DNA of 64,000 bases from positions 189,102 to 253,101 of the forward strand of contig NZ_JASJUU010000005.1 of NCBI RefSeq assembly GCF_030125375.1, in the 5' to 3' direction. Position numbers and translations under genes: made by a program. Source of the stretch: Pseudoalteromonas umbrosa (GTDB lineage Bacteria; Pseudomonadota; Gammaproteobacteria; Enterobacterales; Alteromonadaceae). The notes under the pieces were generated by a model that saw only the letters and a program-made list of their open reading frames with translations, had not been told where the DNA came from and did no database searches. Of the stretch, positions 18,258 through 27,255 are shown one piece after another (positions within the stretch are counted from its first letter, which is position 1; the number at the start of each line of letters is the position of its first letter).

Positions 18258-18290
18258 GGAGACAAGGCCAGCAAAGCTGGCCTCATTTTT
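18258..18290 (+). promoter_or_regulatory. Shine-Dalgarno - hairpin - start codon arrangement (or terminator) between hslU and the DUF971 gene
   Basis: GGAG (18258-18261) is followed by a perfect 8-bp stem AGGCCAGC (18265-18272) / GCTGGCCT (18276-18283) with an AAA loop. CATTTTT and then the ATG of the DUF971 gene at 18291 come next. The stem plus T-tract would also qualify as a Rho-independent terminator of hslVU. If folded, it brings the GGAG to about 10 nt from the ATG. Confidence 0.7.
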
Positions 18291-18665
18291 ATGTATCAAG
18301 TCACTAAACTCCATTATCACCGTCAGAGCAAACTGCTCGACATTACATTCGACGATGATCTTCACGCCTCTATGAGTGCTGAATTTTTGCGCACCCATTC
18401 CCCCTCTGCCGAAGTACAGGGCCATAGTCCAGAGCAAACGCAGCTGGTATTAAATAAACAAAACGTCACAATCGTGACCATTGAGCCAGTTGGTCACTAC
18501 GCCGTTAGGCTGTGCTTTGATGATGGCCATAACTCAGGCCTGTTCAGCTGGCAGTATCTACGTAAATTATGTAATAACCGCGAGCAACTCTGGCAGCAAT
18601 ATCAAGATAAAGTAGCAGCACACCTACAAAGTAAAGACAGTGTACCCATCAAGTTTGTACCTTAG
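18291..18665 (+). CDS. DUF971 (GBBH-like N-terminal domain) protein
   Basis: A 124-residue soluble protein. The stretch LLDITFDDDLHASMSAEFLRTHSPSAEVQGH is the signature of the DUF971 family, related to the N-terminal domain of gamma-butyrobetaine hydroxylase. IEPVGHYAVRLCFDDGHNSGLFSWQYLRKL is its second conserved half. The biochemical role is unknown. Location downstream of hslVU is common in this group. No Shine-Dalgarno is directly next to the ATG; see the hairpin entry just upstream. Confidence 0.9.
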   Translation: MYQVTKLHYHRQSKLLDITFDDDLHASMSAEFLRTHSPSAEVQGHSPEQTQLVLNKQNVTIVTIEPVGHYAVRLCFDDGHNSGLFSWQYLRKLCNNREQLWQQYQDKVAAHLQSKDSVPIKFVP

Positions 18666-18731
18666 GGTAACAGAATAAACAGCAATATAATCATCGCTTT
18701 AAAACTTTAGAAATGGTCAAAGGTAGGTGAT

Positions 18732-18754
18732 GCGCCTAAATCCACTTTAGGCGC
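18732..18754. terminator. Stem-loop between convergent DUF971 and chemoreceptor genes
   Basis: A perfect 9-bp inverted repeat GCGCCTAAA (18732-18740) / TTTAGGCGC (18746-18754) with a 5-nt loop. It lacks a clear T-run on either side, so the terminator role is likely but not certain. Confidence 0.6.
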
Positions 18755-18762
18755 TCGCGAGG

Positions 18763-20643
18763 TTATACTTTATATTTGTCAATGGCGTCATGCAGTGCAC
18801 GGGCCTGCTCAGATAACTCTTCACTACTTTGCGCATTCGAAGCAGCATGCTCAGAAGCACCCTGTGCGATGTCTCTAATCTTCACAACATTCTTATTCAC
18901 TTCTGATGCAACCTGATTTTGCTCATCAATTGCCGTCGCAATATGCGTGCTCATATCCATGATGTTTTGTACATCTTCAGTAATAAGCCCCAGCAATTCG
19001 CCAGCACGCTCTGCCTGCTCGACACTCTCATTACTCTGTCCACGGCACTCTTCCATAATACTCACTACGTCTTGAGTACGCTGTTGTAGTGTTGAAATAA
19101 TGCTTTCAATTTCTTGTGTTGAGTCTTGTGTGCGCTGCGCAAGTGAACGAACTTCATCCGCAACCACGGCAAAGCCTCGACCTTGCTCACCAGCACGTGC
19201 CGCCTCAATTGCCGCATTGAGTGCCAGTAAGTTTGTTTGCTCTGCAATACCGCGAATAACATCCAATACAGAACCAATGGTTTCCCCATCTCGCTCTAGT
19301 TGACCGACCACTTCAGATGCCCCACTAAGAGAATGAGATAATGCCATAATATGGTCAATGGTTGAGGTTACTTCGCTGCGCCCTTGCTGCGCATTGCTAT
19401 TTGTCGACTCCGCTTTTTGCGCAGCGGCTTCTGTATTATGTGAGATATCTTGAATGGTGGCCTGCATTTGTGTCGCAGCAGTTGCTACCATATCCGCTTC
19501 GTGAAGCTGCTCATTCATGCCTGCACTGGTTTGCGCCGTTGTTGCAGATAAATGCTCTGTTGCATCGTTAATCGTCACTAGTGCACGATTTACATCTGAA
19601 ATCAGGTTTTTAAAGTCTTCGATTAAGCTATTGAAGTCACGAGTCATAATGGTAATTTCATCATTGCCACTTTGCTCTATCAATATACCTAGATTATTCT
19701 CACGTCGAATACGCTCAATAGTTTGATATACACGCTCCACCGGGCGAATAATAGAACGACTCGTCGACCACACTAAAATCATCACGATTGCAGCCGCGGC
19801 AACAAAAATAAGAATAGCGACCGTTTTAGCAAATTCAGCATTGTCAGCGATTTCTTGCTTAGTTTGCTCAACAATGGCGACAACAACTGCATCACTTTCT
19901 TTAACCACTTTGCGCATATCACCCAATGCGCCGCTGTTCAAATCTACCCCAAGTTCAACTTGTGCATCAATCAGCCCTTTAAACTTCGTCTGATATACAC
20001 CCAGCAATCTAATTAGCTCCTGTTGATAGGCACGGTCGTGGCTTGATTCTCTAATTTGGGATTCGAAAGTGTCTATATGTTTGTTGAATTTTCCTAGATA
20101 CTTAGTATCTAATCGCAGCATAAAATCTTTTTCGGCACGTCGTAACTGTAGCATGGTGGTCAAAAGCTTATAATCTTCTTTTTGCTTTAATAATGTCTCT
20201 ACTCCATGTACTGCTTTTCTTAGCTCGCCGTAAAGCGCATCTTTTGGATGCAAACCAATGGTCTTTTGCAGCTCAACGACGCGATTAAATTCTTTATGAT
20301 ATTGCGTCACCAGCCCTTCGAACTGATCAAGCTGTCCTAAATCAATATTAAAGTTGATAAACACAGCTTCAAGCTTGGCTTTTTTCTCTTTAAGTAAACG
20401 ATATTCTTTTTCGTATTTATCCAGTGCAGCTACATCTTTATAAAAAAGAAAGTTTTTTTCATACTTGCGCATGGATAACTCATGAACATCCAGTTCTTCT
20501 GCATATTGAATAGTCTCATTCAATTGGCGCATTGTATTAGCTTCAGTGATGATCACAGCCAACATCACCAGTAATGCCACACCAACAACAACGGCGTTAA
20601 GTTGCAAACGCCTTTTAATGGTTAGATTTTCAAGTAGAGCCAT
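18763..20643 (-). CDS. Methyl-accepting chemotaxis protein (large helical ligand-binding domain)
   Basis: Membrane chemoreceptor of 626 residues. An N-terminal membrane segment lies at about 15-32. A long, highly charged helical periplasmic domain (about 33-270) has the spacing of a helical bimodular (HBM) domain. The second membrane segment is at about 275-293 (VAILIFVAAAAIVMILVW). A HAMP domain and a signalling domain with the hairpin tip IRGIAEQTNLLALNAAIEAARAGEQGRGFAVVADEV (given in part here) follow. The C terminus (AIDKYKV) has no CheR-binding pentapeptide. The ligand is unknown. A preceding gap of about 107 bp separates it from the glycosyltransferase gene. Confidence 0.93.
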   Translation of the reverse strand: MALLENLTIKRRLQLNAVVVGVALLVMLAVIITEANTMRQLNETIQYAEELDVHELSMRKYEKNFLFYKDVAALDKYEKEYRLLKEKKAKLEAVFINFNIDLGQLDQFEGLVTQYHKEFNRVVELQKTIGLHPKDALYGELRKAVHGVETLLKQKEDYKLLTTMLQLRRAEKDFMLRLDTKYLGKFNKHIDTFESQIRESSHDRAYQQELIRLLGVYQTKFKGLIDAQVELGVDLNSGALGDMRKVVKESDAVVVAIVEQTKQEIADNAEFAKTVAILIFVAAAAIVMILVWSTSRSIIRPVERVYQTIERIRRENNLGILIEQSGNDEITIMTRDFNSLIEDFKNLISDVNRALVTINDATEHLSATTAQTSAGMNEQLHEADMVATAATQMQATIQDISHNTEAAAQKAESTNSNAQQGRSEVTSTIDHIMALSHSLSGASEVVGQLERDGETIGSVLDVIRGIAEQTNLLALNAAIEAARAGEQGRGFAVVADEVRSLAQRTQDSTQEIESIISTLQQRTQDVVSIMEECRGQSNESVEQAERAGELLGLITEDVQNIMDMSTHIATAIDEQNQVASEVNKNVVKIRDIAQGASEHAASNAQSSEELSEQARALHDAIDKYKV

Positions 20644-20750
20644 ACAGTTACCTAATTATTACAGAACCTGCAATATAGTATAGCCAAACTCATCACCCGC
20701 CGAAATCGAATCTACATGTTTAAGCAAAAATATTTCAAAGATTTTACATG

Positions 20751-21797
20751 TTATGCAACTTTGTTCCTGTTATAGAGGATTGGCTGCCATAAACTATCGT
20801 GCAAACTCCCGTAATCTTGCCATTGACCATTAGCTAACCACTTAGCTAAAGGAGTGGCATCAGACGGAAAATCAATTATTTGGCCTTCTGGATGTTCAAG
20901 CCACTCGCCTAATGCTTCCGAATTTAGATAATTCATCACTTCCGCCAATCCAAGAGATTGCAACGTCATCGCATTACTCAACTGCTCAAATTGTCCCTGT
21001 AATGGTTTTAATAACAGCTTTTTCCCAAACTTAAGCGCCTCACTGGATAATTCAAAGCCCGCATTGGCAACCACACCCGACGCACTGGCTAAATCATCTA
21101 AAAACCTTGTACGTGAAGGGGCTCGTAAATGGATATGATTTAATGATTTGTCTGTTGCATCAGGGTGATAGCAATAAAACTCTCTATCGGGAAAGTCACC
21201 CAATAACTCAACGATGCTATTTAAGTCTTCAAATGGTAAATATACCAGCACCTTATTTGCAATAGATGCCCTATTACAGCCATGAAATGAAATAAAAGGA
21301 GGCAAAATATTTTTCGCAAAAGGCTGCCAGTGCACACCTAAATGCACGTTGGCAGGCGCGAACCAGCGGATCAACGCGCGCTCCATATATCCCGCACCAA
21401 ATAAGGGCACCTCAGGAGATAAAAAAGCAGCCTGATGACTCATCGCCACCACAGGTACTTTAGCTAATTTAGCCGCCCATGCAGACACAGGCTCAAAATC
21501 ATTAAAAACCAAATCGTACTGTTTAATATTCAGTTGCCTTACATCACGAATGAATGTCATAGGCCTGAGCTGTTTTGCCGTTTCACGATAATTTAATTTG
21601 CCGTTTTTTGTGACAAAACTTAAGCCTCGGCGCACCTGATATTGGCCAAATACGTCCATGTCAAAGTAATTACTTTCGTCTCGTCCAGAAAATAAATAGT
21701 CAACATCAATACCGAGTTTAGTAAAACACTCAGCCATCACACGTGCGCGTGTAATGTGACCATTACCAGTCCCCTGGATCCCATATAGAATTCTCAT
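20751..21797 (-). CDS. MJ1255/VC2487-family glycosyltransferase
   Basis: Predicted cytoplasmic GT-B glycosyltransferase of 348 residues. The N terminus MRILYGIQGTGNGHITRARVM has the GTGNGH-type nucleotide-sugar loop. A C-terminal acceptor/donor region GVVANAGFELSSEALKFGKKLLLKPLQGQFEQLSNA resembles MurG/UGT-like donor sites. I start at 21797: it has a strong AGGAGA upstream and its ATG overlaps the stop of the PAP2 gene (ATGA). A longer frame to 21980 would sit inside that gene. Substrate unknown. The coupled phosphatase suggests a shared lipid or envelope-glycan role, which is an inference. Confidence 0.85.
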   Translation of the reverse strand: MRILYGIQGTGNGHITRARVMAECFTKLGIDVDYLFSGRDESNYFDMDVFGQYQVRRGLSFVTKNGKLNYRETAKQLRPMTFIRDVRQLNIKQYDLVFNDFEPVSAWAAKLAKVPVVAMSHQAAFLSPEVPLFGAGYMERALIRWFAPANVHLGVHWQPFAKNILPPFISFHGCNRASIANKVLVYLPFEDLNSIVELLGDFPDREFYCYHPDATDKSLNHIHLRAPSRTRFLDDLASASGVVANAGFELSSEALKFGKKLLLKPLQGQFEQLSNAMTLQSLGLAEVMNYLNSEALGEWLEHPEGQIIDFPSDATPLAKWLANGQWQDYGSLHDSLWQPILYNRNKVA

Positions 21798-22315
21798 AAA
21801 TCTCCTAACATACCAATGGCCAACATGGCGCATCCACTGCCCATCAACGCCCCAAGTATGACATCTATTGGATAGTGCACCCCGACCAACACTCGAGATA
21901 AGGACACACCGGCTGCCCACACACATAATGGAATAGTGAGAACAGGATAGACTTCCATCAAACAGGTTGCGTACAGCCAAGCACCCGCACTGTGCCCTGA
22001 TGGCATACTGAATTTATCACTCGGTGTAAGCATGGCTTTAACTGCCAAGCAATCACAAGGCCTCACTCTGGCAAAATATTTTTTCAATAAAAAATACAAA
22101 GGCCGTTCTATGGTAAATGCCAGCAATACCGTCTGCACAAAAGTATTGCCAACCTTTCCCATAAAATAGGCATTTAATAACGCTAAAATGACATACAGCC
22201 CGCCATTGCCACTTTTAGATAGCATTAACATCAACCAGTTAAACCACTTGCGCCGTTTTGGCTTATACAGCGCAAAATATAAGGCTGTATCTAGTTTAAT
22301 TATTTGTGCTTTCAT
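21794..22315 (-). CDS. PAP2-family membrane phosphatase
   Basis: A 173-residue membrane protein with four or five hydrophobic segments. All three phosphatidic acid phosphatase 2 motifs are present: KKYFARVRP (KX6RP-like), PSGHSAGAW, and SLSRVLVGVHYPIDVILG (SRX5HX3D). The catalytic histidines and arginine are intact, so it is probably active on a lipid phosphate or pyrophosphate. It overlaps the glycosyltransferase start by 4 bp and is probably co-translated with it. Confidence 0.88.
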   Translation of the reverse strand: MKAQIIKLDTALYFALYKPKRRKWFNWLMLMLSKSGNGGLYVILALLNAYFMGKVGNTFVQTVLLAFTIERPLYFLLKKYFARVRPCDCLAVKAMLTPSDKFSMPSGHSAGAWLYATCLMEVYPVLTIPLCVWAAGVSLSRVLVGVHYPIDVILGALMGSGCAMLAIGMLGDL

Positions 22316-22472
22316 CTTAGTTGCTTACATTTGTTCACAATTTCAGCTTAGAAGAGCTTAATAACAATAACGCGACATTTTTGTGACACAATTATGTAAG
22401 TTGATTCAAAGCATTGCGCAGCTTCTTAATGGGAGTATACTGACAACAGTTTAGCCATTCTCTGAGGATACT

Positions 22473-22979
22473 ATGATGGATTACAGCACGTCTGATCTAT
22501 GTGATCACTTCGCCGACGCCGTTGACGTACTTGAGCCAATGTTTATTAACTTTGGTGGCCAGCACGCTTTTTGTGGTCGAATTAAAACGGTTAAGTGTTT
22601 CGAAAACAATGAAATGATAGCTGAGGTACTGCAACAAGATGGAACTGGGCAAGTATTATTGATTGATGGGGGTGGTTCAACACGCCGCGCATTAATCGAT
22701 ATTGATCTTGCTGAATTGGCCTTAGAGAACAACTGGCAAGGTATTGTTGTATATGGTGCAGTCCGTCATGTAGAAGAGCTAGAAGAGTGTGAAATCGGTA
22801 TACAAGCCATTGCATCCATTCCTGTTGGGGCAGATAGCGAAGGTGCTGGAGTACAAGGTATCCCTGTTAACTTTGCTGGCGTATCTTTCTTTGATGACGA
22901 CTTTCTTTATGCTGACTCGACAGGCATCGTTATCTCTGCCGAAGAGCTCTTACTCGAAGTAGACGAAGACGACGCTTAA
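22473..22979 (+). CDS. rraA: Regulator of ribonuclease E activity A
   Basis: RraA binds the C-terminal region of RNase E and inhibits mRNA decay. The 168-residue product follows E. coli RraA closely: DLCDHFADAVDVLEPMFINFGG, VLLIDGGGSTRRALIDIDLA, IVVYGAVRHVEELEECEIGIQAIASIPVGA (quoted in parts), LYADSTGIVIS. Two adjacent ATGs (22473 and 22476) both have GAGG upstream at 5 or 8 nt. The second matches the E. coli start better. The tail is longer and acidic (EVDEDDA). Confidence 0.96.
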   Translation: MMDYSTSDLCDHFADAVDVLEPMFINFGGQHAFCGRIKTVKCFENNEMIAEVLQQDGTGQVLLIDGGGSTRRALIDIDLAELALENNWQGIVVYGAVRHVEELEECEIGIQAIASIPVGADSEGAGVQGIPVNFAGVSFFDDDFLYADSTGIVISAEELLLEVDEDDA

Positions 22980-22997
22980 CTTCAACTTTTCCATCAT

Positions 22998-23028
22998 CAA
23001 AAGGGGGCCTATTTAGTGCACCCTTTTG
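22998..23028 (+). terminator. Stem-loop downstream of rraA
   Basis: CAAAAGGG (22998-23005) pairs with CCCTTTTG (23021-23028) around a 15-nt loop, 19 bp after the rraA stop. It may terminate rraA before hutG. There is no strong T-tract. Confidence 0.5.
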
Positions 23029-23065
23029 GCGCTTTAACTTAACCAGCTTTAACACTCGAATTACC

Positions 23066-24121
23066 ATGACTGCACATAATTGGATTAAGATTTACAACGA
23101 ATCAAATATCAACCACTACACCGCAACTAGAGAGAATGAAACGCGATTTTGGCAATCACTGTCTTTTTTAAAGTCACAGTCTCCTCTACCAGAAGCCTTA
23201 AAAGATGCCTCAGAGTTTGGCATTAAATACGTGCTGGTCGCCGTCAACGAAGACATTGGTCCTCGCGGTAATTGTGGTAATGGTGGCGCGACTGATGGCT
23301 GGCAGGCATTTTTAAAACGTTTTCTAAATTTACCCTGCAATCAGTTTCTCACGCCTAGCAATGTATTGCTATTGGGGGAAATCATTACACATGATCTGCA
23401 AGCGCAGAGCGGATCAGCAGATAACGCCACGCCTGATGGACTAGCTCAATTAAGAGCGCTTTGCGAAACGCTAGATGAACGTGTAAGTGCAGTCCTTCAA
23501 GCCATTTTTGATGCTGGCCTCGAACCTATATTAATTGGCGGCGGTCATAATAACAGCTACGGCTTACTCAAAGCGCTATCCACCAGCTCACAAGGCGCAT
23601 GCCAAGCAATTAACTTCGACCCTCATGCCGATTTTAGAGCCATTGAAGGTCGACACTCAGGTAACGGGTTTAGCTATGCATACCAATCAGGATATCTTGC
23701 AGATTACCACGTCGTAGGCATGCATGAGCAAAAAAACAATGACACCATCATCGCATCACTGCAAAATGCGGGATTTACTTACACCACATACCAAGACATT
23801 CTAGTGACTCGGGAAACCTCATTAACGGATGCAATAAAGGTCGCAACAAGCCGCTTCAAGCAAAGCTTACCTTTAGGTATTGAAGTAGATGTTGACGCAA
23901 TTTCAGGTATGCCGGTAAGTGCTTACACCAACTGTGGGTTTAGTGTGAATGATGCTGAACACTTTGTTTATCATAGTGCCAAGCAGGCAAACACGCGATA
24001 TTTACACTTATGCGAAGCGGCCCCAAAAAACCACCCTCAAGGTGAGCAACAAGGTGTTATTGAAGCAGGGCAAGTGCTATCTGGGTTGGTCTGCAGCTAT
24101 CTCAAAGCACGACAAAGCTAG
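23066..24121 (+). CDS. hutG: Formimidoylglutamase (histidine degradation)
   Basis: Ureohydrolase-family enzyme that splits N-formimidoyl-L-glutamate into glutamate and formamide, the last hut step. The 351-residue product carries the dinuclear manganese motifs: GGGHNNSYGLL, NFDPHADFRAIEGRHSGNGF and LGIEVDVDAISGMP. The substitutions in the first two motifs are those seen in formimidoylglutamases rather than arginases. Neighbouring hutI and hutC support the call. hutH and hutU are not in the window. Its stop overlaps the convergent GGDEF/EAL gene by 3 bp. Confidence 0.92.
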   Translation: MTAHNWIKIYNESNINHYTATRENETRFWQSLSFLKSQSPLPEALKDASEFGIKYVLVAVNEDIGPRGNCGNGGATDGWQAFLKRFLNLPCNQFLTPSNVLLLGEIITHDLQAQSGSADNATPDGLAQLRALCETLDERVSAVLQAIFDAGLEPILIGGGHNNSYGLLKALSTSSQGACQAINFDPHADFRAIEGRHSGNGFSYAYQSGYLADYHVVGMHEQKNNDTIIASLQNAGFTYTTYQDILVTRETSLTDAIKVATSRFKQSLPLGIEVDVDAISGMPVSAYTNCGFSVNDAEHFVYHSAKQANTRYLHLCEAAPKNHPQGEQQGVIEAGQVLSGLVCSYLKARQS

Positions 24122-25983
24122 TTAGTATCAAAGGTGCTGGAGTTATCTTCTAAAGGATGTTCCCAGCGCCACTGCTTCAGCCAACTTATCATACCTATAC
24201 TACTCAAAGGCCGAGTAAACAAATAACCTTGCGCTGCGAATGCATTAAGATTTTGCGCGAACTGTAGCTGCTCCTGTGATTCGACGCCTTCACAGATCAC
24301 CTTACACTCTTGGACATTTTGCATCTCGACAATGCCCCGCACAACAGCTTTAAAATTCCCTTGGTTTTGATTTGGCGTCGTTAATGAGCGTCCAAGTTTC
24401 ACATAATCCACTTCTAATTTAGGTAGTTTTGCCAGCAGCAAAGGTGATTCACCGAAACCGTCCACACACAATCTTACGCCCATAGTGCGTAACCTCGCCA
24501 CCATGGCAACGCCTTGTTGATCAAGTGTGGTAAACATTTGCGATGGGCACTCGATGATAATATCGCTAGGCATTAATTGGTGTTCTACTAAGATCCTATC
24601 AACAAACTCAATAAACTCTTCATGTAGCATTTCAGGGCCAAATAAATTAATGCCCAGTGGCATCTGGATCCCTTCAACTCTAAGTGCCAGTGCAATTTCA
24701 GCTGCACGCTCTATAACATACTGTGCTAAAGGCAACGCAAGCCCCGCAATACGAATATCCTCAATAAACTTACTTGCAGCTAATATCCCCTGCTTGGGGT
24801 GCTGCCATCGCAACAGTAATTCTACATATTCAATATCGCCATCACCATTTCGCACCACAGGCTGAAAATACAACTCCAACTCATTTTTAAAATCTATATG
24901 TGCCAACTCTGCAAGTCTCGCTTGTTGCTCTAAACGATCTATTTGCATTTTTTGCTGATACGGTGCAATGGTATTTTCTGGGCTGCTGTCCAATGCTAAG
25001 AACACGCACGTCAATAAATCATCAAATTGACCAAGCTCTTCATCGCAGTTGACATAACTCGCTCTAGCACTGACTTCAATAATGCAGTTACCAACATTGA
25101 AAGGTTTAAGCGTGCTTTCTATTATTTCCGCACATAAATGCTCATGGAGATGTTGTTGATGTGCCAAGCTGCATACGAATACAAAATGCAAGCCGCCTAA
25201 ATGCGCTAAACGCTCTACGTCGTTGCCCATGGCAATAGGCATAACATCATGACTTTGCAGGTGCTGCTTCATGCGATTTGCTGATTGCGCAAGTAACAAA
25301 TCCCCAAACTCACGACCAAGATGGAAGTTAACCTGCTGAAACCCTTCTAATCTCACCATCACCAGCATGGCAGTACCTGCCTCTCTAGCACGATATTCAT
25401 TGAACGCTTCTCTTATACCTGCGCGGTCAGGCAATCCTAAGATATCTGTATTGGCAACATTATTAGGCTCAATAGGCGCCTTATCATGACTCTGAGGCGT
25501 ATCAATAAATAGTTCACTGATGAAAATGGGTAACAGAGCAAATACCACATAAATGCTGGGGGAGTGCCACCAAAAGTGACTTACGGTTAACAAGGTTGCT
25601 GCAACCGCGCACAAGGCGCAAATGACAATATGCCTTCCTTGCCCTATTCGGTCGCTTTGCCATATATTTACTAACAATACGAATACAAGGCAATAAAGCG
25701 CGCCATCACCCTCTGCTGCCAATACAGCTAAACCGCCAGCACCAAGCAAAGCATGTAGTATTCGATTGATAGCAAAATTAGAGCATGCAACCGCAACCAG
25801 ACTCAAACTCACCACTATACCTGCCAAAAATGCCACAGACAGGGGTGAGTTTAAGAGGTGACTTGTAGAGAAGTCGGCTAGCGTTGTTGCACTCAAAGCA
25901 GGAAAAACCCAGCATATGTTCGATATAAAAATAAGCGAATTTAACAACAAAAATCTAGCCATCACACGACCACTACAGACCAT
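24118..25983 (-). CDS. Membrane protein with degenerate GGDEF and EAL domains
   Basis: A 621-residue protein with six or so N-terminal membrane segments (about 10-160), a GGDEF-like domain and an EAL domain. The GGDEF site reads GGLHF, so it is not a cyclase. In the EAL domain the ELL variant (about 390), the Asn of GINLFGPEM, the Glu of IIECPSQ, the Lys of YVKLG, the Glu of CEGVES and AQGYLF remain. However, the metal-binding DDFG is DGFG (about 507). Phosphodiesterase activity is therefore doubtful, and a c-di-GMP-binding or structural role is possible. The ATG overlaps the hutI stop (TAATG). An alternative start lies at 25962 (MARFLLLNSL). Confidence 0.88.
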   Translation of the reverse strand: MVCSGRVMARFLLLNSLIFISNICWVFPALSATTLADFSTSHLLNSPLSVAFLAGIVVSLSLVAVACSNFAINRILHALLGAGGLAVLAAEGDGALYCLVFVLLVNIWQSDRIGQGRHIVICALCAVAATLLTVSHFWWHSPSIYVVFALLPIFISELFIDTPQSHDKAPIEPNNVANTDILGLPDRAGIREAFNEYRAREAGTAMLVMVRLEGFQQVNFHLGREFGDLLLAQSANRMKQHLQSHDVMPIAMGNDVERLAHLGGLHFVFVCSLAHQQHLHEHLCAEIIESTLKPFNVGNCIIEVSARASYVNCDEELGQFDDLLTCVFLALDSSPENTIAPYQQKMQIDRLEQQARLAELAHIDFKNELELYFQPVVRNGDGDIEYVELLLRWQHPKQGILAASKFIEDIRIAGLALPLAQYVIERAAEIALALRVEGIQMPLGINLFGPEMLHEEFIEFVDRILVEHQLMPSDIIIECPSQMFTTLDQQGVAMVARLRTMGVRLCVDGFGESPLLLAKLPKLEVDYVKLGRSLTTPNQNQGNFKAVVRGIVEMQNVQECKVICEGVESQEQLQFAQNLNAFAAQGYLFTRPLSSIGMISWLKQWRWEHPLEDNSSTFDTN

Positions 25984-27209
25984 TAATATTGAATAAGTCT
26001 ACCCGATATCCACAGATTTAACAGATCGTTTACGCCAAACTGATAACTTAATTCTGACGGGTGCTGAATTTGCCACATCGCAATATCCGCTTTTGCCCCC
26101 ACTTTAAGCACACCTCTATCAGATAAACCGAGTGCCTTCGCAGCATGTCTCGTCACGCCTAATAACGACTCTTCTGGTGTCATTTTAAATAGTGTACATG
26201 CCATATTCAGCATCAAACGTAATGAACATAACGGCGCAGTACCTGGGTTAAAATCACTGGCAATGGCGATCGGTACGTTATGCTCACGCAATAACTCGAC
26301 TGGTGGGTGCTGAGTTTCTCTTAGGAAATAAAACGCCCCAGGTAGAATCACTGCAACCGTGCCTGATTTAGCCATTGCCATCACACCGCGCTCATCTAGG
26401 TACTCAATATGATCTGCTGATAATCCACCAAACTCAGCAACCAACTCGCTACCGTGCTGATTAGAGAGCTGTTCCGCATGACATTTCACTTTCAAACCTA
26501 ATTCAGTGGCCCGTTCAAATACGCGCTTTGTTTGTGCATGACTAAAGCCAACATTTTCACAAAATACATCAACTGCATCAGCAAGACCGCTCTGTGCTAC
26601 CAAAGGCAACATTTCGTCACAGACAAGGTCGATATAGCCATCACTATTGCCTTTATACTCTGGAGGCAGGGCGTGAGCACCTAAAAACGTACTTTGAATT
26701 TGGATAGGATGGTGCTCATCCAAAATTTGGTTTACTTCGAGTAATTTAAGCTCACTTTCTGTATCAAGACCATAACCCGATTTGCTTTCAACCGTTGTGA
26801 CCCCTTCTTTCAACAAAGCATTTAAGCGTGACTTAGCAACCACGAATAAATCTTCTTTCGAGGCCTGACGTGTCGCTTTCACTGTTGTTGCAATACCACC
26901 GCCTTGCTCCGCGATTTGCTGATAAGATACTCCATTCAAACGCTGCTCAAATTCTTGTGCACGAGAGCCTGCAAATAAAATATGAGTGTGGCAGTCAATC
27001 AAACCAGGTGTCAGCCACGCCCCTTTTGCGGATGTTACTGGGGTCGCTAATGCGTCAAACTCTGGCATCTCAGATGTTTTACCAAGCCATATAATCGTAT
27101 CGCCTTTTAACATGATAGCCGCATTTTCAATCACGCCATACGCGCCTGCGATCTGCTCATCCATTGTGGCAATATTTGCATCAGTTATTACTAAATCTAC
27201 TTCAATCAC
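25983..27209 (-). CDS. hutI: Imidazolonepropionase
   Basis: Amidohydrolase that opens imidazolone-5-propionate to N-formimidoylglutamate, the third hut step and the source of the HutG substrate. The 408-residue product shows the metal motif PGLIDCHTHILFAG, the catalytic region VESKSGYGLDTESELKLL, the metal histidine context KVKCHAEQLSNQHGS and the C-terminal IASDFNPGTAPLCSL. Divergent from hutC with a HutC-type palindrome between them. Its stop overlaps the start of the GGDEF/EAL gene. Confidence 0.96.
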   Translation of the reverse strand: MIEVDLVITDANIATMDEQIAGAYGVIENAAIMLKGDTIIWLGKTSEMPEFDALATPVTSAKGAWLTPGLIDCHTHILFAGSRAQEFEQRLNGVSYQQIAEQGGGIATTVKATRQASKEDLFVVAKSRLNALLKEGVTTVESKSGYGLDTESELKLLEVNQILDEHHPIQIQSTFLGAHALPPEYKGNSDGYIDLVCDEMLPLVAQSGLADAVDVFCENVGFSHAQTKRVFERATELGLKVKCHAEQLSNQHGSELVAEFGGLSADHIEYLDERGVMAMAKSGTVAVILPGAFYFLRETQHPPVELLREHNVPIAIASDFNPGTAPLCSLRLMLNMACTLFKMTPEESLLGVTRHAAKALGLSDRGVLKVGAKADIAMWQIQHPSELSYQFGVNDLLNLWISGRLIQY

Positions 27210-27255
27210 TGTCTACACTCAGTTGGAGAAAATTAATACAAGTTTAGCAAGAATA

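Noticed and set aside
21798..21980. Upstream extension of the glycosyltransferase
   Set aside because: The added residues lie antiphase inside the PAP2 gene and do not resemble the family, and the ATGA overlap with AGGAGA gives a better start.
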